A stretch of DNA of 64,000 bases from Allorhodopirellula solitaria (GTDB lineage Bacteria; Planctomycetota; Planctomycetia; Pirellulales; Pirellulaceae). Below are positions 8,823 to 19,638 of this stretch, piece by piece. How positions within the stretch are numbered: the stretch's first letter is position 1; each line of letters opens with the position of its first letter. The DNA lies in NCBI RefSeq assembly GCF_007859855.1, contig NZ_SJPK01000004.1:124001-188000 (forward strand), given 5' to 3'. A program made the position numbers and the translations under genes. Under the pieces are notes generated by a model. It was not told the DNA's origin. It did no database searches and saw only the letters and a list, made by a program, of their open reading frames with translations.

Positions 8823-11800
8823 ATGACCACCACTTCGCACTCCGATGCTTCCTCCGGCAAAGACGTTTCTGACGCTACTGCAGCGGCCACAACGCCTCGC
8901 TATTGGCGCAGTCTGTCTGAGCTCAACGGTGATGAATCGTTCGTGAACGAATTTCTGCATCGTGAGTTCCCCGTAGCTGCCTCGGAGTTCCCTGAGGGAA
9001 TCTCGCGGCGGCGATGGATGCAATTGATGAGCGCTTCACTCGCGATGGCCGGCGTGGCTGGCTGCCGCTATCCCGAAGAACTGATTGCACCTTTCGTGGT
9101 CCGGCCTGCGGGGCGGGTTCCGGGAGAGTCGTATTTTTCGGCAACGAATGTGGAGATCGCTGGCGAAGTTCGCCATCTGTTGGTCCGCTGTGTCGACGGG
9201 CGGCCAACCAAGGTGGAGCCGAACACGGAGCACCCCGCCGGCGGTGTGACCGGAACGTACGCTCAGGCCGCGATCCTTGAACTCTATGATCCCGACCGCG
9301 CTCGCGGCGAGACCGGTGTCCCGATCCTGCGGACGGGCAAGAAGCGAGTCCCGTCGGACTGGAAGTCGTTCATTAACTATGGAACCGCCCTGGTTCGCTC
9401 AGCCGAGCAAGGTGGCCGCTTCGCCGTCGTGATGCCGCCTACGACATCGCCCACCACGCTGCGGATGGTGGCAAAGCTGCAGTCCAAGCTGCCCGAGGCC
9501 TCTGTCTGTATCCATGATTCCATCAGCGGTGGCATGATGGGACAAGCCACCAAGGAGGTGTTTGGAAGCGAGGCTCGTCAAAGCTTCGATTTCAGTGATG
9601 CCAAGGTGATTGTCTCTATCCAGTCTGACCTGCTCGGCAGCGACGCGGGCGCCGGCGATAACGCGAAGACGTTTGCCAAGACGCGCGATCCGATGACCGG
9701 CGAAGCGGATCCCGTCGTTGGTAAGATGAGCCGGCTCTACGTGGCCGAGGGCGGCTACAGCACGACCGGCGCTGCAGCGGACGCGCGGATCGCGATTCGC
9801 CCTAGCCAGATGAAGGCTCTCGTCGCCGAACTGGGCCGCCGAATCGAAAAGGCCAAATCAGGAACATTGCCTAAGGCTGCCCTGGCAGTGGAAAATGTTT
9901 CCGAGCAAGAGCAAGCGTACAACGAAATCGATCCCCAGGAACGGCTCGAACGATTCCTGGATTCCGCAGCCACTGACCTCGCCGCCGCAGGTGAGAACGG
10001 CGTCGTGGTCGTGGGCGAGACGCTCGGGGCGGACCTGATCGCCGCCGGCATCGAGCTCAATTCCCAACTCGGCTCGTTTGGCTCGATCCAGAAATTCACT
10101 CCCGTCGCCTCAGCAGCTCTGCAGAATCAAGTCACGCTGGCTGGCCTCGTTGACAAAATCCATTCCGGGGACATCGATCAAGTCCTGATTTTTGACACGA
10201 ACGTGGTCTACAACTCGCCCGGCGACATCGATTTCACCGAAGCCCTGACACACGTTGACCACTCGATCTATCTCGGCATCTATGACGACGAGACGGGCGA
10301 GCAGTGTACCTGGTCGTTGCCCATGGCGCATTCCTTCGAGAGCTGGGGCGATTGCGTCGGGCCGCAAGGACATTACGGCGTCAGCCAACCCCAGATCCTG
10401 CCCTTGCTCGGTGGCCAAACACCCGCCGAAGTGCTGGCGGTGATGCTGGACGAAGAGGAGTTCGAAATCGAAAAGCTCGTTCGCCGTACCGCAGACAGCA
10501 TAACGGGGTCAGCGATCAGCGATCGTCAGTGGCGGAAACTGCTGCACGATGGTTACTCCGATGACGTAATGGTGGATTCCGAAACGCTGCAGCCTCAAGA
10601 GACTGCTGTAGAACTGCCCGCCGAGCCGCCTGTCGCCCAATGGGACTACGACGACGAGTCGTTCCACAATCAATTCGACGTGATCTTCACGCCCGCCGAA
10701 GGACTCTATGACGGCCGCTTTGCCAACAATGGCTGGCTGCAAGAGATGCCCCAGTCAATCTCGAAGCTGACCTGGGACAACGCGGCGATCATGAGTCCGC
10801 GTTCAGCCCAAGCACTCGGCACCAAGCATGGGCTGATGGTGGCGCTGCGTCGCGGCGAAGACACGGTGGAATTGCCTGTCTTTGAAGTTCCTGGCTGTGC
10901 ACCGGGGGTCGTCTCAGTCGCGATTGGCTACGGCCGTACCCGCGTCGGTATGGTCGGCGGAATGCCCGACGAAGATGTGCCAATGGTTGGCGTGGATGTG
11001 TCACCGATCCGCACGAGCGACTCGATGATGTTGGCAGAATCGCTCCAAGCACGGCCCCGGCTCAACGAGTATGAACTCTGTGCTACCCAAGACCACTGGG
11101 CGATCGATGAACTCGGACGTGACGAGACCGAGCGACGCAGCTTCACGCTGATTCGCGAAGGCACCACAACGCTGCTGGACAAGTTGCCGGAATTCACATC
11201 GGCCAAGGGACCTCACGTTCCGAAGGTGGGCTACGATGGATCGCTGTGGAAGGAGCCGATCAATGAGATCGAGGCAACCCAGAAAAACGTGCCGCAGTGG
11301 GGCATGTCGATCGATTTGAGCAAATGCCTTGGCTGCAACGGCTGCGTGATCGCTTGCCAAAGCGAAAACAACGTGCCAATCGTAGGCAAAGAGCAAGTTG
11401 GCAATAGCCGTGAGATGCACTGGCTGCGAATCGATCGCTATTTCCAGGGCGACGAGGACAACGCCGATATCGTGCAAGAACCAGTGGCCTGCATGCACTG
11501 CGAAACGGCACCCTGTGAACAGGTTTGCCCCGTCGCGGCCACGGTGCACACCGATGAAGGGCTCAACGCGATGGCCTACAACCGCTGCATCGGAACGCGG
11601 TACTGCGGCAACAACTGCCCCTTCAAGGTCCGCCGGTTTAACTACTTTAATTACAACGAACAGGTCGGTGTCGGCTATGGAATCGATGCCTACCCCGGCA
11701 GCATCGAAGACGCCAGCCGCAAGTTGCAGGCACTCGTGCTCAACCCGGACGTGACTGTCCGCGGCCGGGGCGTGATGGAGAAGTGCACCTACTGTGTCCA

Positions 11801-12236
11801 GCGCATCGAAGCGGCCAAGATCGATGCTCGCAAAGAGAGTCGCACCTCGGTCGCCGATGGTGCCATCGTCACTGCCTGCCAAGCTGCCTGCCCGACCGGC
11901 GCGATCGAGTTCGGTAATATCGCCGATCCAGAATCGCGTGTTTCCAAGGCCAAGGCGGACATTCGTAGCTATGGGATGCTAGGCCAGCTCAACATCAAGC
12001 CACGGACGAGTTACCTGTCGCGGATCCGCAACACGCCGGCCGCTTTGATGACGCGAGCTCAGCTCAATGATCTGGCCGAACTCGAAGCCCCCCACCATGG
12101 GCACGATGAACATGGCGAAGACGGGCACTCCGATGGCCACGGTCAGGAAGGTTCCGATCACCACGACTCGGAGCACGATGACGCTGGCCATCAAGCTCGC
12201 CGCAAGCAAGTTCGGTACATGTTGCCAATTGTTTAG
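8823..12236 (+). CDS. actB: Alternative complex III subunit B, molybdopterin-like and iron-sulfur fusion
   Basis: 1137-residue periplasmic subunit combining a molybdopterin oxidoreductase-like part with a PsrB/NrfC-like ferredoxin part. A Tat signal SRRRWMQLMSASLAMAG lies unusually far in (61-77), after an ACIII-type N-terminal extension (YWRSLSELNGDESF). Cys clusters for three 4Fe-4S and one 3Fe-4S type centre run from about 835 to 1030: CLGCNGC, CMHCETAPCEQVC, CIGTRYCGNNC, CTYC and CQAACPTGAI. In characterised ACIII the molybdopterin-like part carries no cofactor; no Mo-ligating Cys/SeCys motif was recognised here. The C-terminus has a His/Asp/Glu-rich tail (about 1090-1125) that may bind metal. 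Confidence 0.95.
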   Translation: MTTTSHSDASSGKDVSDATAAATTPRYWRSLSELNGDESFVNEFLHREFPVAASEFPEGISRRRWMQLMSASLAMAGVAGCRYPEELIAPFVVRPAGRVPGESYFSATNVEIAGEVRHLLVRCVDGRPTKVEPNTEHPAGGVTGTYAQAAILELYDPDRARGETGVPILRTGKKRVPSDWKSFINYGTALVRSAEQGGRFAVVMPPTTSPTTLRMVAKLQSKLPEASVCIHDSISGGMMGQATKEVFGSEARQSFDFSDAKVIVSIQSDLLGSDAGAGDNAKTFAKTRDPMTGEADPVVGKMSRLYVAEGGYSTTGAAADARIAIRPSQMKALVAELGRRIEKAKSGTLPKAALAVENVSEQEQAYNEIDPQERLERFLDSAATDLAAAGENGVVVVGETLGADLIAAGIELNSQLGSFGSIQKFTPVASAALQNQVTLAGLVDKIHSGDIDQVLIFDTNVVYNSPGDIDFTEALTHVDHSIYLGIYDDETGEQCTWSLPMAHSFESWGDCVGPQGHYGVSQPQILPLLGGQTPAEVLAVMLDEEEFEIEKLVRRTADSITGSAISDRQWRKLLHDGYSDDVMVDSETLQPQETAVELPAEPPVAQWDYDDESFHNQFDVIFTPAEGLYDGRFANNGWLQEMPQSISKLTWDNAAIMSPRSAQALGTKHGLMVALRRGEDTVELPVFEVPGCAPGVVSVAIGYGRTRVGMVGGMPDEDVPMVGVDVSPIRTSDSMMLAESLQARPRLNEYELCATQDHWAIDELGRDETERRSFTLIREGTTTLLDKLPEFTSAKGPHVPKVGYDGSLWKEPINEIEATQKNVPQWGMSIDLSKCLGCNGCVIACQSENNVPIVGKEQVGNSREMHWLRIDRYFQGDEDNADIVQEPVACMHCETAPCEQVCPVAATVHTDEGLNAMAYNRCIGTRYCGNNCPFKVRRFNYFNYNEQVGVGYGIDAYPGSIEDASRKLQALVLNPDVTVRGRGVMEKCTYCVQRIEAAKIDARKESRTSVADGAIVTACQAACPTGAIEFGNIADPESRVSKAKADIRSYGMLGQLNIKPRTSYLSRIRNTPAALMTRAQLNDLAELEAPHHGHDEHGEDGHSDGHGQEGSDHHDSEHDDAGHQARRKQVRYMLPIV

Positions 12237-12331
12237 TCGCTCTTGGAGAAGCGGCCAGGCCGCGCTCTGACAACGATCTTTCGCAGCACTGATTTTTAAT
12301 ACTTCGCACTTTTAACTTCCCACTTCGTCTC

Positions 12332-13750
<1,419 letters not shown>

Positions 13751-13851
13751 AACCGCATCGATAGCGAGAGTTCGCCCCTTGGTTGAATTGACTTTCGCAA
13801 CACTTTTTCATCCATTCACTTTTATCCAGTTTGCTCCCGACGGCTCATCCC

Positions 13852-15381
13852 ATGTCAACACCTAAAACTCCACCGAAAGCGGTCGATGACGATAACGTCG
13901 TGCATGGCGTGGTTGCGGAGTTCACCGACGTCAGTTCGCTGTTGGCGGCCTGCGAGCGGGTCCGTGACGCAGGCTACACCAAGGCCGATGCGTTCGCACC
14001 TTTCCCTGTCCACGGGATCGACAAGGCGTTGGGCATCAAACCCACGGTGCTGCCTTGGATTGCTCTCGCCGCTGGCGGTATCGGGACCTGCACGGCCCTA
14101 GCAATGCAGATCTGGATGAACGGCATTGACTATCAATACATCATCTCGGGCAAGCCCTTCATTTCGCTTCCGGCGTCCATTCCGGTTGCCTTTGAGCTGA
14201 CGATTCTGTTCGCTTCCTTTGCGACGTTTTTTGGCATGTGGGCGCTCAACGGTTTGCCGCGATTCAGCAATCCGATATTCACGAGCCCTCGTTTTGACCG
14301 GGCCACCGACGACACGTTCTTCTTGTTCTTGGACGCCAAGGACAACCGCTTCGACGAAGCCGGTGCCAAGTCCTTCTTGGCGGACCTCGGTGGCGACTTC
14401 ATTGAGGTCGTCAAAGAAGACGACTCACCGAAATCGATTCCGAAGTTCCTGTTGATCGGGCTCGCCCTGTTGATCAGCTTTTCACTGATTCCCGCCTTGC
14501 TCGTCGCCCGCATGCGAGTGACCAAGAGCACGTCGCCGCGAATCCATATCTTCCCCGATATGGACTTCTCGCCTGCGAAGGATATGCAGCAAACGTCGAC
14601 TCTGTTTGCGGACGGACGGGCGATGCGTCCAGACGTCCCCGGGACCGTCCACCGCGGCGAAATGATCTGGGACTTGGATTTTCAAACCGGCATCGAGCTG
14701 GAGAAACTTGCCCAGACCGATGCTCCGCGAGTACGCCGACTCGTCGCGATGGTGCAGTCGGATGTGGAAGTCGGTGGAGACGAGCAAGCCGCTGACGCAG
14801 CGGACGCCGGCGAGGAGACGAGCAGCGAACCGGCTGAGGAAGCATCCAGCGACGGTGAGTCCGACGAAGACGCCAACCCGACTGCGCTAACGCCTGCTGC
14901 AGGTCCAGAGGTCGATACGACGCCATGGCTCAGCGAGAACCCGCTGCCACTGACCGACGCGGTCCTACGTCGTGGCCAGACGATGTTTGGAGTTTACTGC
15001 TCGACCTGCCACGGGATGAACGGCAATGGCGACGGACTGGTCAATCGACGTGCTCAGCGGATTCTAGCAACGACCTGGACACCCCCATCGAACCTGCACG
15101 ATGAGACACTTTTCGAAGACGCCTATCCCGATGGGAAACTGTTCAGCACGATCAGCAACGGCATCCGCAAAATGCCAGGCTATCGGGCTCAAATTGGTGC
15201 CGAGGATCGGTGGGCGATCGTCGCCTACGTGCGGGCCCTGCAGGCCAGCCAAGACGCGACTCTCGAGGACGTGCCCGAAGCCCAACGAGCGACCATTGAG
15301 AAGGAACAAACTGATGTCAAAGCTGCCCTTGAGAAAGCGGCAGCTGAGGCTGAGGCCAAAGCCAAAGAGTCTTCGACCTAG
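13852..15381 (+). CDS. actD: Fused alternative complex III subunits D and E (DUF3341 plus cytochrome c)
   Basis: 509 residues from ATG 13852 (a TTG at 13831 is the longer alternative). The N-terminal part (about 1-220) is ActD: a DUF3341 domain with two helices, around 55-75 and 95-125. After a third helix near 200-215 comes a periplasmic region, an acidic Glu/Asp/Ala linker (about 310-355), then a mono-heme cytochrome c domain with CSTCHG at 383-388 and a Met-containing IRKMPGY segment as the likely sixth ligand. In Rhodothermus-type operons ActD and ActE are separate genes, so this is a fusion. The C-terminus is Ala/Glu/Lys-rich and probably helical. Confidence 0.92.
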   Translation: MSTPKTPPKAVDDDNVVHGVVAEFTDVSSLLAACERVRDAGYTKADAFAPFPVHGIDKALGIKPTVLPWIALAAGGIGTCTALAMQIWMNGIDYQYIISGKPFISLPASIPVAFELTILFASFATFFGMWALNGLPRFSNPIFTSPRFDRATDDTFFLFLDAKDNRFDEAGAKSFLADLGGDFIEVVKEDDSPKSIPKFLLIGLALLISFSLIPALLVARMRVTKSTSPRIHIFPDMDFSPAKDMQQTSTLFADGRAMRPDVPGTVHRGEMIWDLDFQTGIELEKLAQTDAPRVRRLVAMVQSDVEVGGDEQAADAADAGEETSSEPAEEASSDGESDEDANPTALTPAAGPEVDTTPWLSENPLPLTDAVLRRGQTMFGVYCSTCHGMNGNGDGLVNRRAQRILATTWTPPSNLHDETLFEDAYPDGKLFSTISNGIRKMPGYRAQIGAEDRWAIVAYVRALQASQDATLEDVPEAQRATIEKEQTDVKAALEKAAAEAEAKAKESST

Positions 15382-15492
15382 AAGACGACCGATACGGCCT
15401 GGTGACCACGCCGCAGCAAAGTGCTGAAGTAGTTGCCACCGGCTGCCCACCCCCGTTTTTCGATAACGATTCCCAACCTTCACTCGATTCCC

Positions 15493-16749
15493 ATGTCTCA
15501 TCACCACGCAGTCGCTCCCAAGCCCGCTGATGACCCGGCATTCACGATGCCGGCGATGCTTTCAGGGCTGTCACTTCCACTTTGCGTTGTCGGTTTGATC
15601 GCTCTGGTCGGTGGCACGTTTTTGGGCTCGAGTGCAGTCGGCGGCCGATTCGGCATGTCCGCCTACCTGACGGCGTACATGTACGCGATGACGATCGCGA
15701 TCGGTGCGATGTTTTTCGTGCTGATCCAGCACCTCGTTCGAGCGGGCTGGAGCGTGGTCGTTCGCCGTGTTGCGGAACTGATCATGATTATGGTCGTTCC
15801 ACTGGCGGTGCTCTTCATTCCGATCGGCTGGGCCGTTTGGACTGGGTCGCTCTACGTCTGGACTGATGCTGCGGGATACCAAGCCGAACATCACATCCCC
15901 GCTGACGCGTGGGCCGAGAAGATTCGCTGGCTCAACCCGCAGTGGTTCACGCTCCGCGCCTGCGTTTACCTCGGAGTTTACTGCCTGATTGGTTGTTGGT
16001 ATTACTCCAAGAGCCAGCGTCAGGATCAGACCGGCGAAGTCACTTTGACCGAATCAATGCAGGCTCGCGGTGGTCCGGCGATTATCCTGTTCGCCCTCTG
16101 CACGTCCTTGCTCGCTGCGGACTGGGTGATGAGCCTGGCGCCGATGTGGTTCTCGACCATGTTCGGTGTCTATATTTTTGCTGGCAGTATTTTGTCGGCT
16201 CACTGTGCGATCGCCCTGCTCAGCTTCGTCCTGCAGAAACAAGGTGCGATGCGGGATGAAGTCACAATCGAACACTACCACGATTTGGGGAAACTCATCC
16301 ACGGCTTCGTTTGCTTCTGGGCCTATATCGCCTTCAGCCAATACATGCTGATCTGGTACGCGAACATTCCAGAGGAAACCGTCTGGTTCTTCACACGGTA
16401 TCCTGGCTTCTCAGAAGATTTTGGACCGATCTCGATTGCCTTGATGGTCCTGCACTTCGGCGTTCCCTTCCTCGGCATCATGAGCCGCCATGTGCGGCGA
16501 ACGCCGTGGGCCGTTGCGGCTTGGGCAACCTACATCCTCGTGCTGCACTTTGTCGATCTGTACTGGGCCATCATGCCCGAGGCAACTGTCGGATCGGGTG
16601 GCGCAATGGGCGTGCTGGCGAGCGTGTTGACCGTCCTTGGCATGGTGTGTCTGATGCTGGGACTGATCGTCATAGTGGGTGCTCGCACTCGCCTGATCCC
16701 CGTCCGCGACCCGCGTTTGGCCGAGTCGCTGGCTTTTGAAAACATCTAA
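15493..16749 (+). CDS. actF: Alternative complex III subunit F, NrfD/PsrC-type membrane subunit
   Basis: 418 residues from ATG 15493; a TTG at 15433 would extend it by 20 residues of low plausibility. It is a polytopic membrane protein with about ten helices, paralogous to ActC. A short His-rich N-terminus (MSHHHAVAPKP) precedes the first helix. In known ACIII, ActC and ActF lie side by side in the membrane and ActF is discussed as part of a possible proton path. It follows the ActDE fusion and closes the ACIII part of the operon. Confidence 0.93.
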   Translation: MSHHHAVAPKPADDPAFTMPAMLSGLSLPLCVVGLIALVGGTFLGSSAVGGRFGMSAYLTAYMYAMTIAIGAMFFVLIQHLVRAGWSVVVRRVAELIMIMVVPLAVLFIPIGWAVWTGSLYVWTDAAGYQAEHHIPADAWAEKIRWLNPQWFTLRACVYLGVYCLIGCWYYSKSQRQDQTGEVTLTESMQARGGPAIILFALCTSLLAADWVMSLAPMWFSTMFGVYIFAGSILSAHCAIALLSFVLQKQGAMRDEVTIEHYHDLGKLIHGFVCFWAYIAFSQYMLIWYANIPEETVWFFTRYPGFSEDFGPISIALMVLHFGVPFLGIMSRHVRRTPWAVAAWATYILVLHFVDLYWAIMPEATVGSGGAMGVLASVLTVLGMVCLMLGLIVIVGARTRLIPVRDPRLAESLAFENI

Positions 16750-16811
16750 TTCGCCTCGTTTTAACCTCACCTTTCACTTTTCACTTTTCACCTCTCGACT
16801 CATAATTTCCT

Positions 16812-17114
16812 ATGGCTGCCTACGACGATATCAATGGCAAACGTCTCGCACTGGTCAGTGTGATCTCGATCGTGGTGACTGCGGTTACCGTGTTAGCGGT
16901 ACAGGTGATCTATTTCGCCATGGCTGACTTGGTCGATTCGGAAAAGATCCGTAATTCTGCCTACACCCGCTCCAACCTTGTGTTGGAAGCACAATCTGAG
17001 CAACTGACCAGTTACGGAGTCAATCCTGAGAACGGCAACATCACGGTGCCGATCAGCGAATCGATGAAAAAATTGGTTCGTGAATCCGAAAACGCGCATA
17101 ATGAATCTACCTAG
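16812..17114 (+). CDS. Small single-helix membrane protein between actF and sco1
   Basis: 100 residues with one clear transmembrane segment (about 12-36) and a hydrophilic C-terminal part, probably periplasmic. There is no heme, Cys or metal motif. Spacing (62 bp after actF, 98 bp before sco1) and strand place it in the respiratory operon. I do not recognise a named family. The position suggests a role in assembly or stabilisation of ACIII or the oxidase, but nothing in the sequence proves it. Real coding is supported by clean codon phase and a convincing helix. Confidence 0.75.
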   Translation: MAAYDDINGKRLALVSVISIVVTAVTVLAVQVIYFAMADLVDSEKIRNSAYTRSNLVLEAQSEQLTSYGVNPENGNITVPISESMKKLVRESENAHNEST

Positions 17115-17212
17115 CTGATCGAAGGAACCCATTGATCTGGCGACTGCCGCTTGCCACTCGCTTCGGCTGACCAACTCACTGCCCATTTGAGACACCGTCC
17201 CCCACTGCACCC

Positions 17213-18196
17213 ATGTCCACATCCCATCCCTCTCGTTTACCGCTGCTCGCAGGCTTTGGCTTGGCGTTGTTGGCGCTGCTCGCTGCCCAGGTGGCTGGTG
17301 GCTCACGAGTGTGGGCTCAACCGGCTCCGGGAATCATGGAGGATGGCGCTGCAGACGTGGTTCTCAACGATCGGGTGCCCCGCGATGCTCGCGATGTGAC
17401 GGTCAAGCAGAATTTGGGCGACACGGTGAGCAAGGACTTGCCTCTGATCGACTCGCAAGGTGAGCGTGTCACGCTCGGCGACTATCTCGATGGGGAACTG
17501 CCGCTGATTCTGACGCTGAATTACAGCAATTGCCCAATGCTATGCAATGTCCAGCTCAATCAGCTCGCTCAATCGCTCGAGAAGGGTGGGTTGAAGATTG
17601 GAGAAGATTTCCGCTGCATCAGCATCAGCATCGATCCGAGCGAAACCGAGGAGCGGCTGCAAGAGACCAAAGCTCGCTATGTCGAACAGCTCCCCTCGCA
17701 CGAGGCAGCCGAAGCGGGCTGGGCATTTTGTCGCACAAGCCAAAAAGTGATCGATCAATTAGCCACAGAAGTTGGATTTTCGTATAATTACAACGAAGCG
17801 ACCAAAGAGTATGCTCACCCCGCTTTTCTCGCATTCCTGACGCCCGAGGGTGTCATCACGCGGTATTCGCTGGGGGTCGCGTTTCCTCCCGACCAGATGG
17901 AGTTGGCGCTCGTCGAGGCTGGCCAAGGAAAGATCGGTAGTTTTATCGATCAATTCGTGCTGCTGTGCTACTCCTACGATCCCGAGGCGAACAGTTACGT
18001 GCCCCAGGCATGGAAGATTATGCGGTTGGGCGGTGCGGCGACCTTGCTGCTGCTGGCAATTGCTCTGGTGCCGTATTGGTTAGGCCGCAAAGGAAATGCG
18101 GCGCGTAAAAAATTCAACAACGAACATGCCGGCGAACCGGCTCCGGCAGCCGACGGCACCACGCCGCTCAAACCGACCCAATGGTTTGGCGGCTGA
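17213..18196 (+). CDS. SCO1/SenC-family copper chaperone
   Basis: Thioredoxin-fold protein that delivers copper to the CuA site of cytochrome oxidase. The copper ligands are CPMLC at 107-111 and His202 in YAHPAFLAF. An N-terminal signal/anchor (about 8-30) and a C-terminal helix (about 265-287) followed by a hydrophilic tail indicate a membrane-bound periplasmic domain. It lies directly before coxB, the gene for the CuA subunit. The length of 327 is longer than classic Sco (about 200), because of the extra C-terminal anchor. Confidence 0.94.
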   Translation: MSTSHPSRLPLLAGFGLALLALLAAQVAGGSRVWAQPAPGIMEDGAADVVLNDRVPRDARDVTVKQNLGDTVSKDLPLIDSQGERVTLGDYLDGELPLILTLNYSNCPMLCNVQLNQLAQSLEKGGLKIGEDFRCISISIDPSETEERLQETKARYVEQLPSHEAAEAGWAFCRTSQKVIDQLATEVGFSYNYNEATKEYAHPAFLAFLTPEGVITRYSLGVAFPPDQMELALVEAGQGKIGSFIDQFVLLCYSYDPEANSYVPQAWKIMRLGGAATLLLLAIALVPYWLGRKGNAARKKFNNEHAGEPAPAADGTTPLKPTQWFGG

Positions 18197-18274
18197 CGCT
18201 GAGACGACCCAGGTGAAATAGCCTGACACACTGACATTCCCTTCATTGATACCTTTGACAACCACTTTGGTTGG

Positions 18275-19447
18275 ATGACTATGATCCCGGCACTTACCAC
18301 CATGACGCTTGCCCTGCCGTTGCTCGCGGACCACCACGATAGCTTCTGGTTTCCTGATCAAGCCTCTACGTTTGCGGCCGGAGTTGACTGGGTCTACGAC
18401 ATGATCCTGTACATCTCGCTCGCTTTCTTCATTCCGATGATGGCGTTCACAGCGTACTCGATCGTCAAATACAAAAAGAAACGGGGAGAACGCGCCGAGA
18501 GCCAGGTCACTCACAACACGCCACTGGAACTCGCTTGGTCCATCGGCCCTTCGTTCGTACTGGTGTGGATGTTCATCCAGGGCTCCATTTCTTACCTTGA
18601 CATGCGAACACCTCCGGAGGGTTCTTACGACATCGGCGTGCAGTCCCAGAAATGGAAGTTCATCATGGATTACGGTGGGGGCACCTTCCATGACGAATTG
18701 CATGTCGTCAAAGATGAGCCGACAAAGCTTTCCATGCGTAGCACGGACGTGATTCACGCGCTGTTCATTCCAGCCTTTCGAGTGAAGAAAGACATCGTCC
18801 CCGGTCGCTACAACTATCTATGGTTCCAAGCCACCATCGCTAGCGAAAAGGTCTCTGACGAGGAACTCGCTAAAGCGAAGAAGCAAAGCGAGGGCGGCGG
18901 AACTTGGGACTACGACAAATACCAATTCACTCCCGATGGCTATCGCTTCTACGACCTGTACTGCGCGGAATATTGTGGCACCGACCACTCTGAAATGCAG
19001 ACAGCTGTTGTCGTGCACGAAACGCAAGCCGAACTGGATGAGTGGATCAAAGCGAACAGCTCGCGCGGCGACGTCTCGATGGTGCAGTGGGGCGAGACGC
19101 TCTTCAACCGTCGCGGATGTGCCGGATGCCACTCCATCGACGGAACCAAGGATGGATTCACCGGCCCCTCGTTCAAAGACGTATACGGGTCCAGCCACGC
19201 GATGGTGTCTGGCGAAGAATTGTTGGCCGACGATAATTACATTCGCGAATCGATCCTGGACCCGAAGGCGCAGGTCGTTGCTGGTTACTCACCCGTGATG
19301 CCGACGTTCAAGGGTCAACTCAGTGATGATGATATCGCCTCGATTATCGAGTTCCTCAAGACACTCAGTGTCAACGGTGAGGCAGCCGATGATGCCGAGG
19401 CCGCAGACGCCGAAACCAGTAGCACCGAGACGACACCCGCTTCGTAA
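18275..19447 (+). CDS. coxB: Cytochrome c oxidase subunit II with fused cytochrome c (caa3 type)
   Basis: 390 residues: two N-terminal helices (about 37-62 and 83-105), a cupredoxin domain carrying CuA, and a C-terminal cytochrome c domain. CuA ligands are visible as C230, C234, H238 and M241 in CAEYCGTDHSEM, with an upstream His in DVIHALFIP. The heme c site CAGCH is at 282-286 with the likely Met ligand in YSPVMPTF. A short acidic Ala/Glu tail ends the protein. Fusion of cytochrome c to subunit II defines caa3 oxidases and suits electron supply from ACIII without a soluble carrier. Confidence 0.96.
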   Translation: MTMIPALTTMTLALPLLADHHDSFWFPDQASTFAAGVDWVYDMILYISLAFFIPMMAFTAYSIVKYKKKRGERAESQVTHNTPLELAWSIGPSFVLVWMFIQGSISYLDMRTPPEGSYDIGVQSQKWKFIMDYGGGTFHDELHVVKDEPTKLSMRSTDVIHALFIPAFRVKKDIVPGRYNYLWFQATIASEKVSDEELAKAKKQSEGGGTWDYDKYQFTPDGYRFYDLYCAEYCGTDHSEMQTAVVVHETQAELDEWIKANSSRGDVSMVQWGETLFNRRGCAGCHSIDGTKDGFTGPSFKDVYGSSHAMVSGEELLADDNYIRESILDPKAQVVAGYSPVMPTFKGQLSDDDIASIIEFLKTLSVNGEAADDAEAADAETSSTETTPAS

Positions 19448-19638
19448 TTTTGCGAAGCTACCCAGCAAGCCTAACCGAGAACGGATCTAACCCTCTCCGG
19501 CTAGGCTCAAAGACACACTAACCACACGGCCGCTTTCAATTCCGCGAGCACTCTTCTTTACCGGAGTGAAGCCCAGCGAGTTTGAACGTCAGCCGATACC
19601 AATTCAAATCGATCGCCCTTACTTAGGACACCCCTCCC

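Noticed and set aside
8163-9023. 286-residue open frame antisense to actA/actB
   Set aside because: Composition and position follow the codons of the real genes; no domain or signal is seen.
11001-11882. 293-residue open frame antisense to actB
   Set aside because: It is the shadow of the iron-sulfur region of actB.
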